Source: CADCTB01 sp964479465
GTDB lineage: Bacteria > Actinomycetota > Acidimicrobiia > Acidimicrobiales > AC-14
DNA length: 64,000 bases
Direction: 5' to 3'
Assembly: GCA_964479465.1 (NCBI GenBank)
Contig: CAYZMG010000012.1
Span: 9,613-73,612, forward strand
This document shows, piece after piece, positions 1-9,113 of this stretch. Position numbers and translations under genes: made by a program. Position 1 is the stretch's first letter. The number at the start of each line of letters is the position of its first letter. Below the pieces are notes generated by a model that had not been told where the DNA came from, made no database searches, and was given only the letters and a program-made list of their open reading frames with translations.

Positions 1-689
1 ACCGAACTGGCCTCCTCGACCACCCCGTCGGCGAGGGCCCGGCTGGCGGTGCTCTCGGTCCGCTCGGTGCCGGTGATCGTCACGGTGGACCCGCCCATCT
101 GGGTGGTGCTCGACAGCGGCACGCTGGTCTCGGCCTTGATGGCGGCCACTTTGCGCCCGCCCACGGTGGTCACCTTCACCAGGCGGCCCGTGCCTTCCAG
201 CCGTACCGCGGCGCCGGCGCCGGGCACGGTGGGGGTGGCGTCGATCTTCCACTTCTCGCCCGGCGACAGGGCCCGGTCAGGTGGGGCCGTGGCCGCCGCC
301 GGCATGAACGCCGGCAGGCCCACCGGCCCGAGCACCACGGGGGGCAGCCCGTCGACCAGATCGACGCCGGCCAGTTGGTGGGCGCGGTCGAACCGGACCA
401 GGAAGGTGCGGTCGGGCGATCCCGCACGCTGCAGGACCACCTGCACCAGCACCTCCTCGGGTGCCGCGGCCAGCACGGTGTCGCGGGAGATCAGCGTGAC
501 CTCGTCGACGGTACGGTCGGGCGCCTCGTCATCCAGCAGGGTGGTGGTCACCGACTGGACCTTGATCTCATAGCGATAGCTGGCGCCGGCCTCAGGGCGG
601 AAGCCGACGTGGACCGACTCCTTCTCGCAGGCGGTCAGGGTGCCGGCCGCCACCACCGGAAGGAGCAGATACAAAGCCAGTCGACGCAC
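1..689 (-). CDS. Putative lipoprotein, 3' end outside window
   Basis: The frame starts at a GTG at 689 and runs off the left edge, so the C-terminus is missing. The first 21 residues form a short charged start, a hydrophobic core and a lipobox ending LTAC, so the protein should be lipidated and anchored outside the membrane. The mature part is rich in Thr, Val and Ala with beta-strand-like spacing; I recognise no domain. It is divergent from the otsB gene, with about 50 bp between the two starts. The lipoprotein call rests on the visible signal; function is unknown. Confidence 0.7.
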   Translation of the reverse strand, partial: MRRLALYLLLPVVAAGTLTACEKESVHVGFRPEAGASYRYEIKVQSVTTTLLDDEAPDRTVDEVTLISRDTVLAAAPEEVLVQVVLQRAGSPDRTFLVRFDRAHQLAGVDLVDGLPPVVLGPVGLPAFMPAAATAPPDRALSPGEKWKIDATPTVPGAGAAVRLEGTGRLVKVTTVGGRKVAAIKAETSVPLSSTTQMGGSTVTITGTERTESTASRALADGVVEEASS

Positions 690-741
690 GTCGCCCGAAG
701 CGTACAGCGGCCACCTGGGGTGGCGATAGGGTCTCCCGGCG

Positions 742-1530
742 TTGGCTTCATCACTGTCGGTCACCGAATTGCTGGCGCCGTTCCGGGGCGACCCCGGCGG
801 GACGGGAGTGTTCACCGACTTCGACGGCACCCTCGCCCCCATCGTCGACGACCCGGCGGCGGCCCAGCCCCTGCCCGGCGTGGTCGACGCCCTGGCTGCG
901 CTGGCCGACCGCTACGGGCGGGTCGGGGTGATCTCCGGCCGGCCGGCGTCGTTCCTGGCTGAGCATCTCGGCGGGCGGGGAGTGTTCCTCTCCGGCCTGT
1001 ACGGCCTGGAGTTCGTGGAAGACGAAGGTGGTGGGATCCAGGCCATCGAGGAGGCGGCGGCCTGGCGGGAGATCGTCGAGGAGGTGGCCGCCGCCGGCGA
1101 CTCCGCGCTCCCGGCCGGCATCAGCGTCGAGCGCAAGGGACTGTGCCTCACCGTCCACCACCGCCGCGACCCCTCGCTGGAGCCGGCGTCCCGGGAGTGG
1201 GTCGCGGCCAAGGCGGCGGAGACGGGCCTGGTCGTGCACCTGGCCCGGATGTCCTTCGAGCTGCGGCCGCCGCTGAAGCGCGACAAGGGCACCGTGCTGG
1301 CCGAGGCGGCTGCGGGCCGGCGCCAGGTGTGCTTCCTGGGCGACGACCGGGGCGACCTCACCGCCTTCGACACCCTCGACCACATGGCCGCCCAGGGTGC
1401 CACCGTGCTGCGGGTCGGCGTCGACAGCCCCGAGGCGCCGGCCGAGATCCTGGAGCGGGCCGACATCGTGGTCGAGGGCCCGGAGGGGTCGCTCAGGATC
1501 CTGCGTGGCCTCTTGTCGCCGAGCGGGTGA
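742..1530 (+). CDS. otsB: Trehalose-6-phosphate phosphatase
   Basis: 262 aa from a TTG start. It removes phosphate from trehalose-6-phosphate, the second step of the OtsAB pathway, in the cytoplasm. The HAD nucleophile motif DFDGTLAPIV lies at about residues 28-37, a serine motif GVISGRP follows near 72, and the late acidic motif FLGDDRGDLTAFD is present near 200. Length fits the family. The gene runs into the 3' end of otsA on the other strand, overlapping it by 38 bp, so the two trehalose genes are convergent instead of forming the usual operon. Confidence 0.93.
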   Translation: MASSLSVTELLAPFRGDPGGTGVFTDFDGTLAPIVDDPAAAQPLPGVVDALAALADRYGRVGVISGRPASFLAEHLGGRGVFLSGLYGLEFVEDEGGGIQAIEEAAAWREIVEEVAAAGDSALPAGISVERKGLCLTVHHRRDPSLEPASREWVAAKAAETGLVVHLARMSFELRPPLKRDKGTVLAEAAAGRRQVCFLGDDRGDLTAFDTLDHMAAQGATVLRVGVDSPEAPAEILERADIVVEGPEGSLRILRGLLSPSG

Positions 1531-2929
1531 TGGCCACGTCGGAGAGCCCGTGCGAGGCGCCGGCCACCGCCAGCATGTCGTCGAGCCAGTGGCGGGGCAC
1601 CCTCGCCGACGCCAGCTTGGTGAGGGTCTCGGCGTGGGTGGCCCGCTCACCGGGCGCCATGGTGAGGGCGGTGGCCATCACGTCGGCGGTCCCCGACACG
1701 TCGAAGGGGTTCACCTCCAAGGCAACGGAGCCCAGCTCGTCCCAGGCGCCGGCCTCGCGGCTCAGGGCCAGGACGCCGTTGCGGGTGTTGAGGACCGGCC
1801 CTTCCTTGGCCACCAGGTTCAGCCCGTCGCGCACCGGGTTCACCAGCAGCACGTCGTAGCGGGTGAGGGCGGCGATCGAGCGGGGGAAGTTGTCGGAGGT
1901 GTCCAGGATGATCGGGGTCCATCCCGGGGTGGCCCACCGGTCGTTGATCACCTTGGCCACCGACTCAACCTCCTGGCGGTAGGCCAGGTAGTCGGCCAGC
2001 CCCTCTCGCGACGCATAGACGAGAGCGAGGAAGACCACCCGGCCCCGCCACTCCGCCCGGGTGCGTAGGAGATCGTCGAAGGCCCAGAACCCCCGCAGGA
2101 TGTTCTTTGACAGCTCGATGCGGTCCACCCGCACGATGAGGGAACGGTCGCCCTTGATGCTGTCGACCCACCCCTGCTCGCGGACGCAGTCGTCCTCGGC
2201 GGCCCGGGCCGCGATGTCGTCGTAGTGCGGGCTGAGCGGGGCGACGAAGGTGGCCGGCGTAAAGCCCAGGACCTCGTGGCAGCAGGCCTCGTAGTTCGCC
2301 GCCCACCGGGCGGAGTGGAAGCCGCACGACGCGTGGCTGCCCATGCCGACGAGCAGCTCTTCGGCCACGTCGGAGGGCAGCACCCGCAACGCCCCCGGCT
2401 CGCAGAACGGGATGTGGCTGAAATGGACGGCCCGCAGGTCGCGCCGCTTCTGGGCCAGCCACGTGCCCATGAGGGCCAGGTGATAGTCCTGCACGAGGAC
2501 GATGGCCCCCTCCGGCGCCTCGTCGATGACGGCCTGGGCGAAGGCGTGGTTGACGTCGCGGTAGGCGTCCCATGCCTCCCGCCAGCGGCGGTCGAGCCGG
2601 GGGCGGCGGGAGAGGTCGAACAGGCCGTGATGGAGGAACCACAGGGTGGCGTTCGACACCACGTCGTAAGCCATCTGGTACTTGGCCCGGTCGATGGCGA
2701 GGGACCGGAACTTGAAGCCTTCGGCCTCGATCACCCCTTCGGCCGCGGCGGCCACGTCGGCGTCGGTTGCCGCGGCCGCCATCCAGGTGGCACCGATCTC
2801 GCGCACCAGGGGCCCGAGGCTCGACACCAGCCCGCCGCCGCCCCGCTTGGCGACCAGGCCGCCGTCGTCTCCGAAGGAGAAAGAGATCGGCCCCCGGTTC
2901 GAGATGACGAGGACCGGGGCATCTGTCAT
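1493..2929 (-). CDS. otsA: Trehalose-6-phosphate synthase (GT20)
   Basis: 478 aa. It joins UDP- or GDP-glucose to glucose-6-phosphate to make trehalose-6-phosphate. Family marks are the N-terminal SNRGPISF, the Gly-rich loop GGGGLVSSLGPL at about 31-42, VQDYHLALM, RVDRIELSKNI and RDGLNLVAKE, the last two binding the nucleotide-sugar phosphates. The start at 2929 gives the standard N-terminus; a longer open frame upstream overlaps the glycerate kinase and adds no recognisable sequence. The start lies only 21 bp from the divergent glycerate kinase start, so each promoter must sit in or beside the other gene. Confidence 0.95.
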   Translation of the reverse strand: MTDAPVLVISNRGPISFSFGDDGGLVAKRGGGGLVSSLGPLVREIGATWMAAAATDADVAAAAEGVIEAEGFKFRSLAIDRAKYQMAYDVVSNATLWFLHHGLFDLSRRPRLDRRWREAWDAYRDVNHAFAQAVIDEAPEGAIVLVQDYHLALMGTWLAQKRRDLRAVHFSHIPFCEPGALRVLPSDVAEELLVGMGSHASCGFHSARWAANYEACCHEVLGFTPATFVAPLSPHYDDIAARAAEDDCVREQGWVDSIKGDRSLIVRVDRIELSKNILRGFWAFDDLLRTRAEWRGRVVFLALVYASREGLADYLAYRQEVESVAKVINDRWATPGWTPIILDTSDNFPRSIAALTRYDVLLVNPVRDGLNLVAKEGPVLNTRNGVLALSREAGAWDELGSVALEVNPFDVSGTADVMATALTMAPGERATHAETLTKLASARVPRHWLDDMLAVAGASHGLSDVAITRSATRGHAGS

Positions 2930-2950
2930 TCCTGGGCCAACATAACCCGC

Positions 2951-3961
2951 GTGCTCGTCGTCGCCGCTCCTGACAAGTTCCTCGGCACCGCCGGCGCGGT
3001 GGACGTGGCCGCGGCGATCGCCCGGGCGGTGGAGTTCGCCGGCGCCGCTTGCGACCAAGCCCCGGTGGCCGCCGGCGGGGAGGGCACGCTCGATGTCCTG
3101 GGCGGCGCACCGCGGGCGACCGCGGTGCGGGGCCCGCTCGGGGTGCAGGTCATCGCCGAGTGGCGGATGCGGGATGACGGGACGGCGGTGGTGGAGATGG
3201 CGCGGGCCTCGGGCCTGACCCTCGCCGGCGGGCCGGCGGGCAACGACCCGCTGCGGGCCTCGACCGCCGGCACCGGCGAGCTGATCGCCGCCGCCCTCGA
3301 CGCCGGCGCCTGCCGGGTGATCGTGGGCGCCGGCGGCTCGGCTTCTACCGACGGCGGATTGGGGGCGGTCGGTGCCCTGAACCCCCGCCGGCGGCTCCAC
3401 GCCGGCATCGAGCTGATCGTGGCCTGCGACGTCGATACCCTCTTCGTCGACGCCGCCGAGGTCTTCGCCCCGCAGAAGGGGGCCACGCCCGCCCAGGTCG
3501 CCCTGCTGCGCCGGCGCCTCGAGCGCCTGGCCCAGATCTACGTGCGGGACTACGGGGTCGACGTCACCGAGCTGGCCGGCTCGGGCGCCGCCGGCGGGCT
3601 GGCGGGGGGCCTGGCCGCGGCCGGCGCCGAGCTGGTCCCCGGCTTCGTCGTGGTGGCCGACGCCCTCTCCCTCCCGGAGCGCATCGCCGCCGCCGACCTC
3701 GTCGTGACCGGTGAAGGCACCGTTGACGCCGAGTCCTTCGAGGGTAAGGCGGTCGGCGGCGTGGTCGACCTCGCCACCGAGGCCGGCGTGCCGGTCCTCA
3801 TCGTTGCAGGGGAGATACTCCCCGGTGAGCTGCCGGAGCTGCCGGGGTCGGTGCAGGTCGTGTCGCTCGTCGCTCGGTTCGGGCGGGAGCGGGCCATGGC
3901 CGACGTCGCGGGTTGCGTCGCCGAAGTGGTGGATTCGGCTGTCCGAGATCGGGCGCGGTGA
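2951..3961 (+). CDS. glxK: Glycerate 2-kinase (GarK/GlxK family)
   Basis: 336 aa from GTG 2951, the first start codon matching the family N-terminus (LVVAAPDKF). It phosphorylates D-glycerate with ATP. Typical marks are APDKFLGT at the start, a Gly-rich GAGGSASTDGG near residue 125, GSGAAGGLAGGLAA in the middle, and TGEGTVDAESFEGKA near 255, equivalent to the family's TGEG-D-Q-GK signature. It is somewhat shorter than the usual 370-380 residues. Its 3' end carries a TATCAT box at 3964-3969 that could serve the thrC leader. Link to the neighbouring trehalose genes is unclear. Confidence 0.88.
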   Translation: MLVVAAPDKFLGTAGAVDVAAAIARAVEFAGAACDQAPVAAGGEGTLDVLGGAPRATAVRGPLGVQVIAEWRMRDDGTAVVEMARASGLTLAGGPAGNDPLRASTAGTGELIAAALDAGACRVIVGAGGSASTDGGLGAVGALNPRRRLHAGIELIVACDVDTLFVDAAEVFAPQKGATPAQVALLRRRLERLAQIYVRDYGVDVTELAGSGAAGGLAGGLAAAGAELVPGFVVVADALSLPERIAAADLVVTGEGTVDAESFEGKAVGGVVDLATEAGVPVLIVAGEILPGELPELPGSVQVVSLVARFGRERAMADVAGCVAEVVDSAVRDRAR

Positions 3962-3963
3962 CG

Positions 3964-4083
3964 TATCATGGGACCTTCATCCAGAGCGGTCGAGGGACCG
4001 GGCCCGCAGAAACCGCGACAACCAGCCGTCACCGAAGATTTCGGAGGCGACCAGGTGCCAATGCCCGGAGCGATGAGGAGGAG
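3964..4083 (+). promoter_or_regulatory. SAM-I (S-box) riboswitch of thrC, with promoter
   Basis: The leader contains the conserved S-box core in order: CAGAG after P1, GAGGGAC, GGCCCG, GAAACC, GCGACAACC, a P3-type hairpin ccgaa-gat-ttcgg, then GGTGCCAAT. P1 forms between 3975-3981 (cttcatc) and 4072-4078 (gatgagg). The Shine-Dalgarno AGGAGG at 4076-4081 overlaps the 3' strand of P1, so ligand binding would hide it; no terminator stem with a T-tract is seen. A TATCAT box at 3964-3969 would place transcription start at the riboswitch. Control by translation is inferred; the aptamer match is direct. Confidence 0.88.
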
Positions 4084-4085
4084 CC

Positions 4086-5342
4086 ATGCCAGCTTCAACG
4101 ACAGAGTCGTTCGTGCAAGGCCTGCGGTGTCGGGAGTGCCACCACGGCTTCCCGGCCGAGGCGCTTCATGTCTGTGAGTGGTGCTTCGGCCCCCTCGAGG
4201 TCGTCTACGACTACGAGGCGATCGCCGCGGCCACGTCGCGCGAGACGATCGCCGCCGGCCCGCCGTCGATCTGGCGCTACGCCAACCTGCTGCCGGCGGT
4301 CAACGACGGCGCCGTCGACCTCGGTGCCGGCTTCACCCCCCTGGTGCGGGCCGACCGCCTGGCCGCCGAGCTCGGCCTGGGCGAGCTCTGGCTGAAGAAC
4401 GACACCCTGAACCCCACCGGGTCCTTCAAGGACCGGGTGGTTTCGGTCGCCCTGGCCCGGGCCCGAGCCATGGGCTTCAAGGTGGCGGCGTGCGCCTCCA
4501 CCGGGAACCTGGCCAACTCCGTCGCCGCCCACGCCGCCCGGGCGGGCATGCGCCACGTGGTGTTCATCCCCGCCGACCTGGAGGCCGGCAAGATCGTCAC
4601 CACCGCGGTGTACGGGCCGAGCCTGATCGCCGTCGACGGCAGCTACGACGACGTCAACCGCCTGTGCGCCGAGCTGGCCTCCGAGCAGCCGACCTGGGCG
4701 TTCGTGAACGTCAACCTGCGCACCTACTACGCCGAGGGCTCCAAGACCCTGGCCTTCGAGACCGCAGAGCAGCTCGGGTGGGAGGCTCCCGACCACGTGG
4801 TCGTGCCCGTCGCCTCCGGCTCCCAGCTCACCAAGATCGCCCGGGGCTTCCGGGAGCTGTACAAGGTCGGCCTGTTGACCGAGGAGCCCCACGTGCGCAT
4901 CTCCGGCGCCCAAGCCGAGGGCTGCTCGCCGGTGGCCACGGCCTTCAATGACGGCCACGACTACATCCGCCCGGTGAAGCCCAAGACCATCGCCAAGTCC
5001 CTCGCCATCGGGAACCCGGCCGACGGCCCCTACGCCCTCGACGAGGTCAAGCGCAGCGGCGGTGGGCTGGAGGCGGTGTCGGATCAGGAGATCGTCGACT
5101 CGATGCTCCTGCTGGCCCGCACCGAGGGCATCTTCGCCGAGACCGCCGGCGGGGTGACCATCGCCACCCTGGCCCGCCTGGCGGCCAAGGGCGTCGTACG
5201 GCGCGACGAGCGGGTCGTCGCCTACATCACCGGCGCCGGCCTCAAGACCATCGAGGCGGTGGCGCCGGTCTGCGCACCGACCGCCACCATTTCGCCGACC
5301 ATGGACGCGTTCAACGCCGCCTACGAAGACGTGGAGAAGTAG
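4086..5342 (+). CDS. thrC: Threonine synthase
   Basis: 418 aa. It is a PLP enzyme turning O-phosphohomoserine into threonine. An N-terminal zinc ribbon has Cys15, Cys18, Cys30 and Cys33; the PLP lysine is Lys115 in NPTGSFKDR; the phosphate-binding region has ACASTGNLANSVAAHAAR. The start is set by the strong Shine-Dalgarno AGGAGG a few bases upstream, which is folded into the riboswitch stem. The enzyme competes for phosphohomoserine at the methionine/threonine branch in organisms that make methionine from it, which may explain SAM control. The MoaD-like gene follows after 7 bp. Confidence 0.95.
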   Translation: MPASTTESFVQGLRCRECHHGFPAEALHVCEWCFGPLEVVYDYEAIAAATSRETIAAGPPSIWRYANLLPAVNDGAVDLGAGFTPLVRADRLAAELGLGELWLKNDTLNPTGSFKDRVVSVALARARAMGFKVAACASTGNLANSVAAHAARAGMRHVVFIPADLEAGKIVTTAVYGPSLIAVDGSYDDVNRLCAELASEQPTWAFVNVNLRTYYAEGSKTLAFETAEQLGWEAPDHVVVPVASGSQLTKIARGFRELYKVGLLTEEPHVRISGAQAEGCSPVATAFNDGHDYIRPVKPKTIAKSLAIGNPADGPYALDEVKRSGGGLEAVSDQEIVDSMLLLARTEGIFAETAGGVTIATLARLAAKGVVRRDERVVAYITGAGLKTIEAVAPVCAPTATISPTMDAFNAAYEDVEK

Positions 5343-5349
5343 CGCACAC

Positions 5350-5622
5350 ATGGCCACCGTCCGCATCCCCACCCAGTTGCGTACCCTCACTGCCGGCGCC
5401 GCCGAGGTCGACGTCGATGGTTCCACCGTCGGCGAGGTCCTCAAGGCCCTCGACGCCGCCCACCCCGGCTTCGCCGCCCGCCTCTTCGACGACGCCGGCG
5501 GCCTCCGCCGCTTCGTGAACGTGTTCGTGGCCGACGAGGACGTGCGCTTCTCCGACGGCCTCGACACCCCGGTGGCGCCCGGCCAGACCGTCAGCATCAT
5601 CCCCGCCGTCGCCGGCGGCTGA
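5350..5622 (+). CDS. MoaD/ThiS-family ubiquitin-like sulfur carrier
   Basis: 90 aa beta-grasp protein with the required C-terminal Gly-Gly (ending AVAGG), where a thiocarboxylate is formed by an E1-like enzyme. Residues 1-15 and 75-90 show the usual strand pattern (MATVRIPTQLR... TVSIIPAVAGG). It lies 7 bp behind thrC and probably shares its transcript. Related proteins serve molybdopterin, thiamine or cysteine synthesis (CysO); no partner gene (moaE, cysM, mec) is in the window, so the pathway cannot be settled. Mycobacterial CysO is the closest functional precedent I would test. Confidence 0.85.
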   Translation: MATVRIPTQLRTLTAGAAEVDVDGSTVGEVLKALDAAHPGFAARLFDDAGGLRRFVNVFVADEDVRFSDGLDTPVAPGQTVSIIPAVAGG

Positions 5623-5655
5623 CCAGGAACATCGCCGGCGGCTGACGCCGGCGCC

Positions 5656-5699
5656 GCGCTCTGGGGCACCAGAGCGCCGGAAACGCACCGTTTCGGTGC
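5656..5699 (+). terminator. Two hairpins after the thrC operon
   Basis: A perfect 9-bp stem gcgctctgg/ccagagcgc (5656-5664 and 5669-5677) with loop ggca, followed by a second 6-bp stem gcaccg/cggtgc at 5685-5699. There is no T-run, as is common in high-GC actinomycetes. Confidence 0.6.
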
Positions 5700-5730
5700 A
5701 CGGAGCGAATAGCGTCGGGGCAAGTCCCTC

Positions 5731-6162
5731 ATGACCCCCTTCCGCCGCAACGGGCTCGCCGCACTTATCGTCGTCCTCCTTGGCGCCGGCGTGGCCGCCG
5801 CCTTCCTCGTCGATGAGGACGACGGCGCCACCCAGGCCCAGCCGGCCACCACGACCACCACGACCACCACGACAACGGTCGCCGGGCCGGCGACCTCGGC
5901 CCCGCCGAGCACTCCGGAGGGCGGCACGACGACCACCGTGGCGTCTACTGCGGCGCCGCCGGGCGGCACGGCGGCGACGACGACCACGACCCGAGTCGGC
6001 GGGCCCACGACGACGATCATGACCAGCCAGCCCCTCACCGGCGGGCCTGGCACCCTTCTCCCCGGCCTCGCCGCCGCCGCCGCCGGCCTCGCCGGCCTCC
6101 GGTTGGCGCGGCGCCGGCGTGCCCCGGTTGCACATCCTCCCCGCACGTGGTTTGCTGGTTAG
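5731..6162 (+). CDS. Thr/Pro-rich surface protein with LPXTG-like tail
   Basis: 143 aa. Residues 5-27 form a signal or anchor helix (LAALIVVLLGAGVAAAFLV). A long low-complexity linker rich in Thr, Ala and Pro follows (runs of ACC/ACG codons at 5849-5880). The end has SQPLTGGPG, then a hydrophobic Ala/Leu/Gly stretch, then RRRR. That layout resembles a sortase sorting signal although the motif is QPLTG and not LPXTG. The stop codon lies inside the CIRCE operator of groEL. Function is unknown; a cell-wall-anchored stalk protein is a reasonable guess. Confidence 0.6.
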   Translation: MTPFRRNGLAALIVVLLGAGVAAAFLVDEDDGATQAQPATTTTTTTTTTVAGPATSAPPSTPEGGTTTTVASTAAPPGGTAATTTTTRVGGPTTTIMTSQPLTGGPGTLLPGLAAAAAGLAGLRLARRRRAPVAHPPRTWFAG

Positions 6163-6185
6163 CACTCGACAGTAGAGAGTGCTAA
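6159..6185. promoter_or_regulatory. CIRCE operator (HrcA site)
   Basis: A perfect inverted repeat TTAGCACTC - 9 bp - GAGTGCTAA, the exact CIRCE consensus. It lies 38 bp before groEL and overlaps the last codon and stop of the upstream gene. HrcA binding here is expected to repress groEL until heat shock. Confidence 0.97.
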
Positions 6186-6223
6186 CGGCCCGGTGCCCGG
6201 GCCGAAGAGGAGGAAGCACACGT

Positions 6224-7864
<1,641 letters not shown>

Positions 7865-7912
7865 TCTCCCCGGCCCGCACTCTTCGCCATTCGCAACCGA
7901 TCCTTCAATCTC

Positions 7913-7943
7913 CACAGCGCCGGCCCTACGGGCCGGCGCTGTG
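7913..7943 (+). terminator. Strong hairpin terminator after groEL
   Basis: Perfect 14-bp stem (7913-7926 with 7930-7943), loop of 3 nt (tac), no T-tract. It separates groEL from the lipoprotein gene that starts 20 bp later. Confidence 0.75.
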
Positions 7944-7962
7944 TCGCGCTAAGGTCCCGCCC

Positions 7963-8403
7963 GTGACCGCATCCCGAATCCGAATTGCTGCCGTCGCTCT
8001 TTTCATCGCGCCAGTCGTAGGTGCCTGTGGTTCCGGTGACGACGGTGGTCGTCTGACGGGGGCGAAGGGGGCCTGGGCCGCCCACGTCGATCCCATATGC
8101 ACCGAGTTGCAGGGCAAGATCGGCCAGCTGGGCGAGAACGCCGAGCAGCAGGCCAAGGACGTCGAGGACGCCGTGATGCGGATAAGGCAGCAGGCATACC
8201 CCAGGGACGACGACTCTCGGGCCGCGCTCTACATCGCGGCCATGGAGAACCTGTACCTGTCGCTTCAGGACGTGCACCAGTCCCGCCTGGTCAACGACGA
8301 GCCCCGCGCCCAGCGGGCCCTCGAAGGCGCCCAGACGAACGCCGAGACGGCGGCCAAGGCGGCAAAGGACTACGGCCTCGTGGAGTGTGCCGAAGCCCTG
8401 TGA
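7963..8403 (+). CDS. Putative small lipoprotein
   Basis: 146 aa from GTG 7963, which gives an ideal lipoprotein signal: basic start, hydrophobic core, lipobox VGAC at about residue 23. The mature part is helical and charged, with Ala/Glu/Lys-rich segments (EQQAKDVEDAVMRIRQQA), and two Cys. I recognise no domain. It sits 6 bp before hemQ and may be co-transcribed, but no link to heme is visible. Confidence 0.7.
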   Translation: MTASRIRIAAVALFIAPVVGACGSGDDGGRLTGAKGAWAAHVDPICTELQGKIGQLGENAEQQAKDVEDAVMRIRQQAYPRDDDSRAALYIAAMENLYLSLQDVHQSRLVNDEPRAQRALEGAQTNAETAAKAAKDYGLVECAEAL

Positions 8404-8409
8404 TGACTG

Positions 8410-9102
8410 ATGGCTGAGCCGGCGACCGGCCTGACGTCCGCCGCGGGCTGGGGGGTCCTGCACCTCTTCTGCACGCTCGGCCCTGCCGCCGACGCCGAAG
8501 CCGTCACCGCTGCGGTCAAGGCGGCCCAGGAGGGCGACCATCAGGTCGTCACCTTCGCCGTGCTGGGCCACAAAGCCGAGGTCGGGTTCATGACCCTGGG
8601 CCCCGACTTCTGGCGCCTGCGCCGGTTCCAGGCCGAACTCACCGCCGCCGGCCTCGCCGTCGTCGACTCATACCTGTCCATGACCGAGGTCTCCGAGTAC
8701 GCCCAGGGCGTGCCCCCCGAGCGTCTCGAGCCCCGGCTGCACCCGAAGCTGCCACCCGAGGGCAAGAACGTCGTCTGCTTCTACCCGATGTCGAAGCGGC
8801 GCAGCGTCGCCGGCAACTGGTTCATGCTGCCGTACGAGGAGCGCCGGGACCTGATGGAGAGCCACGGCCGCAAGGGCCGTGAGTTCGCCGGACGCGTGGT
8901 CCAACTGGTCACCGGCTCCACCGGTCTCGACGACTGGGAGTGGGGCGTCACCCTGTTCGCCGCCGACCCCGCTGACCTGAAGCAGTGCGTCTATGAGATG
9001 CGGTTCGACCCCGCCTCAGCCGTCTACGCCGAGTTCGGCGCCTTCGTCACCGGGTTGGTCGCTCCCGTGGAACAGGTGTTGGCAGCAGTAGGCCGGGGGT
9101 AG
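8410..9102 (+). CDS. hemQ: Coproheme decarboxylase HemQ
   Basis: 230 aa, chlorite-dismutase-like fold. It oxidatively decarboxylates coproheme III to heme b, the last step of the coproporphyrin-dependent pathway of Gram-positive bacteria. CFYPMSKRR carries the catalytic Tyr (Tyr125, equivalent to Tyr145 of the Staphylococcus enzyme), and LMESHGRKGREF carries the proximal heme-ligand His152. The DDWEWGVTLF segment is also typical. The gene ends 11 bp from the end of the convergent glycosidase gene. Other heme genes are not in the window. Confidence 0.95.
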   Translation: MAEPATGLTSAAGWGVLHLFCTLGPAADAEAVTAAVKAAQEGDHQVVTFAVLGHKAEVGFMTLGPDFWRLRRFQAELTAAGLAVVDSYLSMTEVSEYAQGVPPERLEPRLHPKLPPEGKNVVCFYPMSKRRSVAGNWFMLPYEERRDLMESHGRKGREFAGRVVQLVTGSTGLDDWEWGVTLFAADPADLKQCVYEMRFDPASAVYAEFGAFVTGLVAPVEQVLAAVGRG

Positions 9103-9113
9103 CGTCCTTTCCG

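Noticed and set aside
1493..3400. A longer otsA with 156 extra residues
   Set aside because: The extra part is antisense to glycerate kinase and the family N-terminus begins at 2929.
5840..5990. Repetitive Thr codon tract considered as a repeat array
   Set aside because: It is in-frame low-complexity coding sequence, with no spacer structure.
8770..8830. Possible loss of a catalytic residue in HemQ (Phe where others have Tyr in NWY)
   Set aside because: The catalytic Tyr is in FYPM and is present (Tyr125); the changed residue is not the catalytic one.
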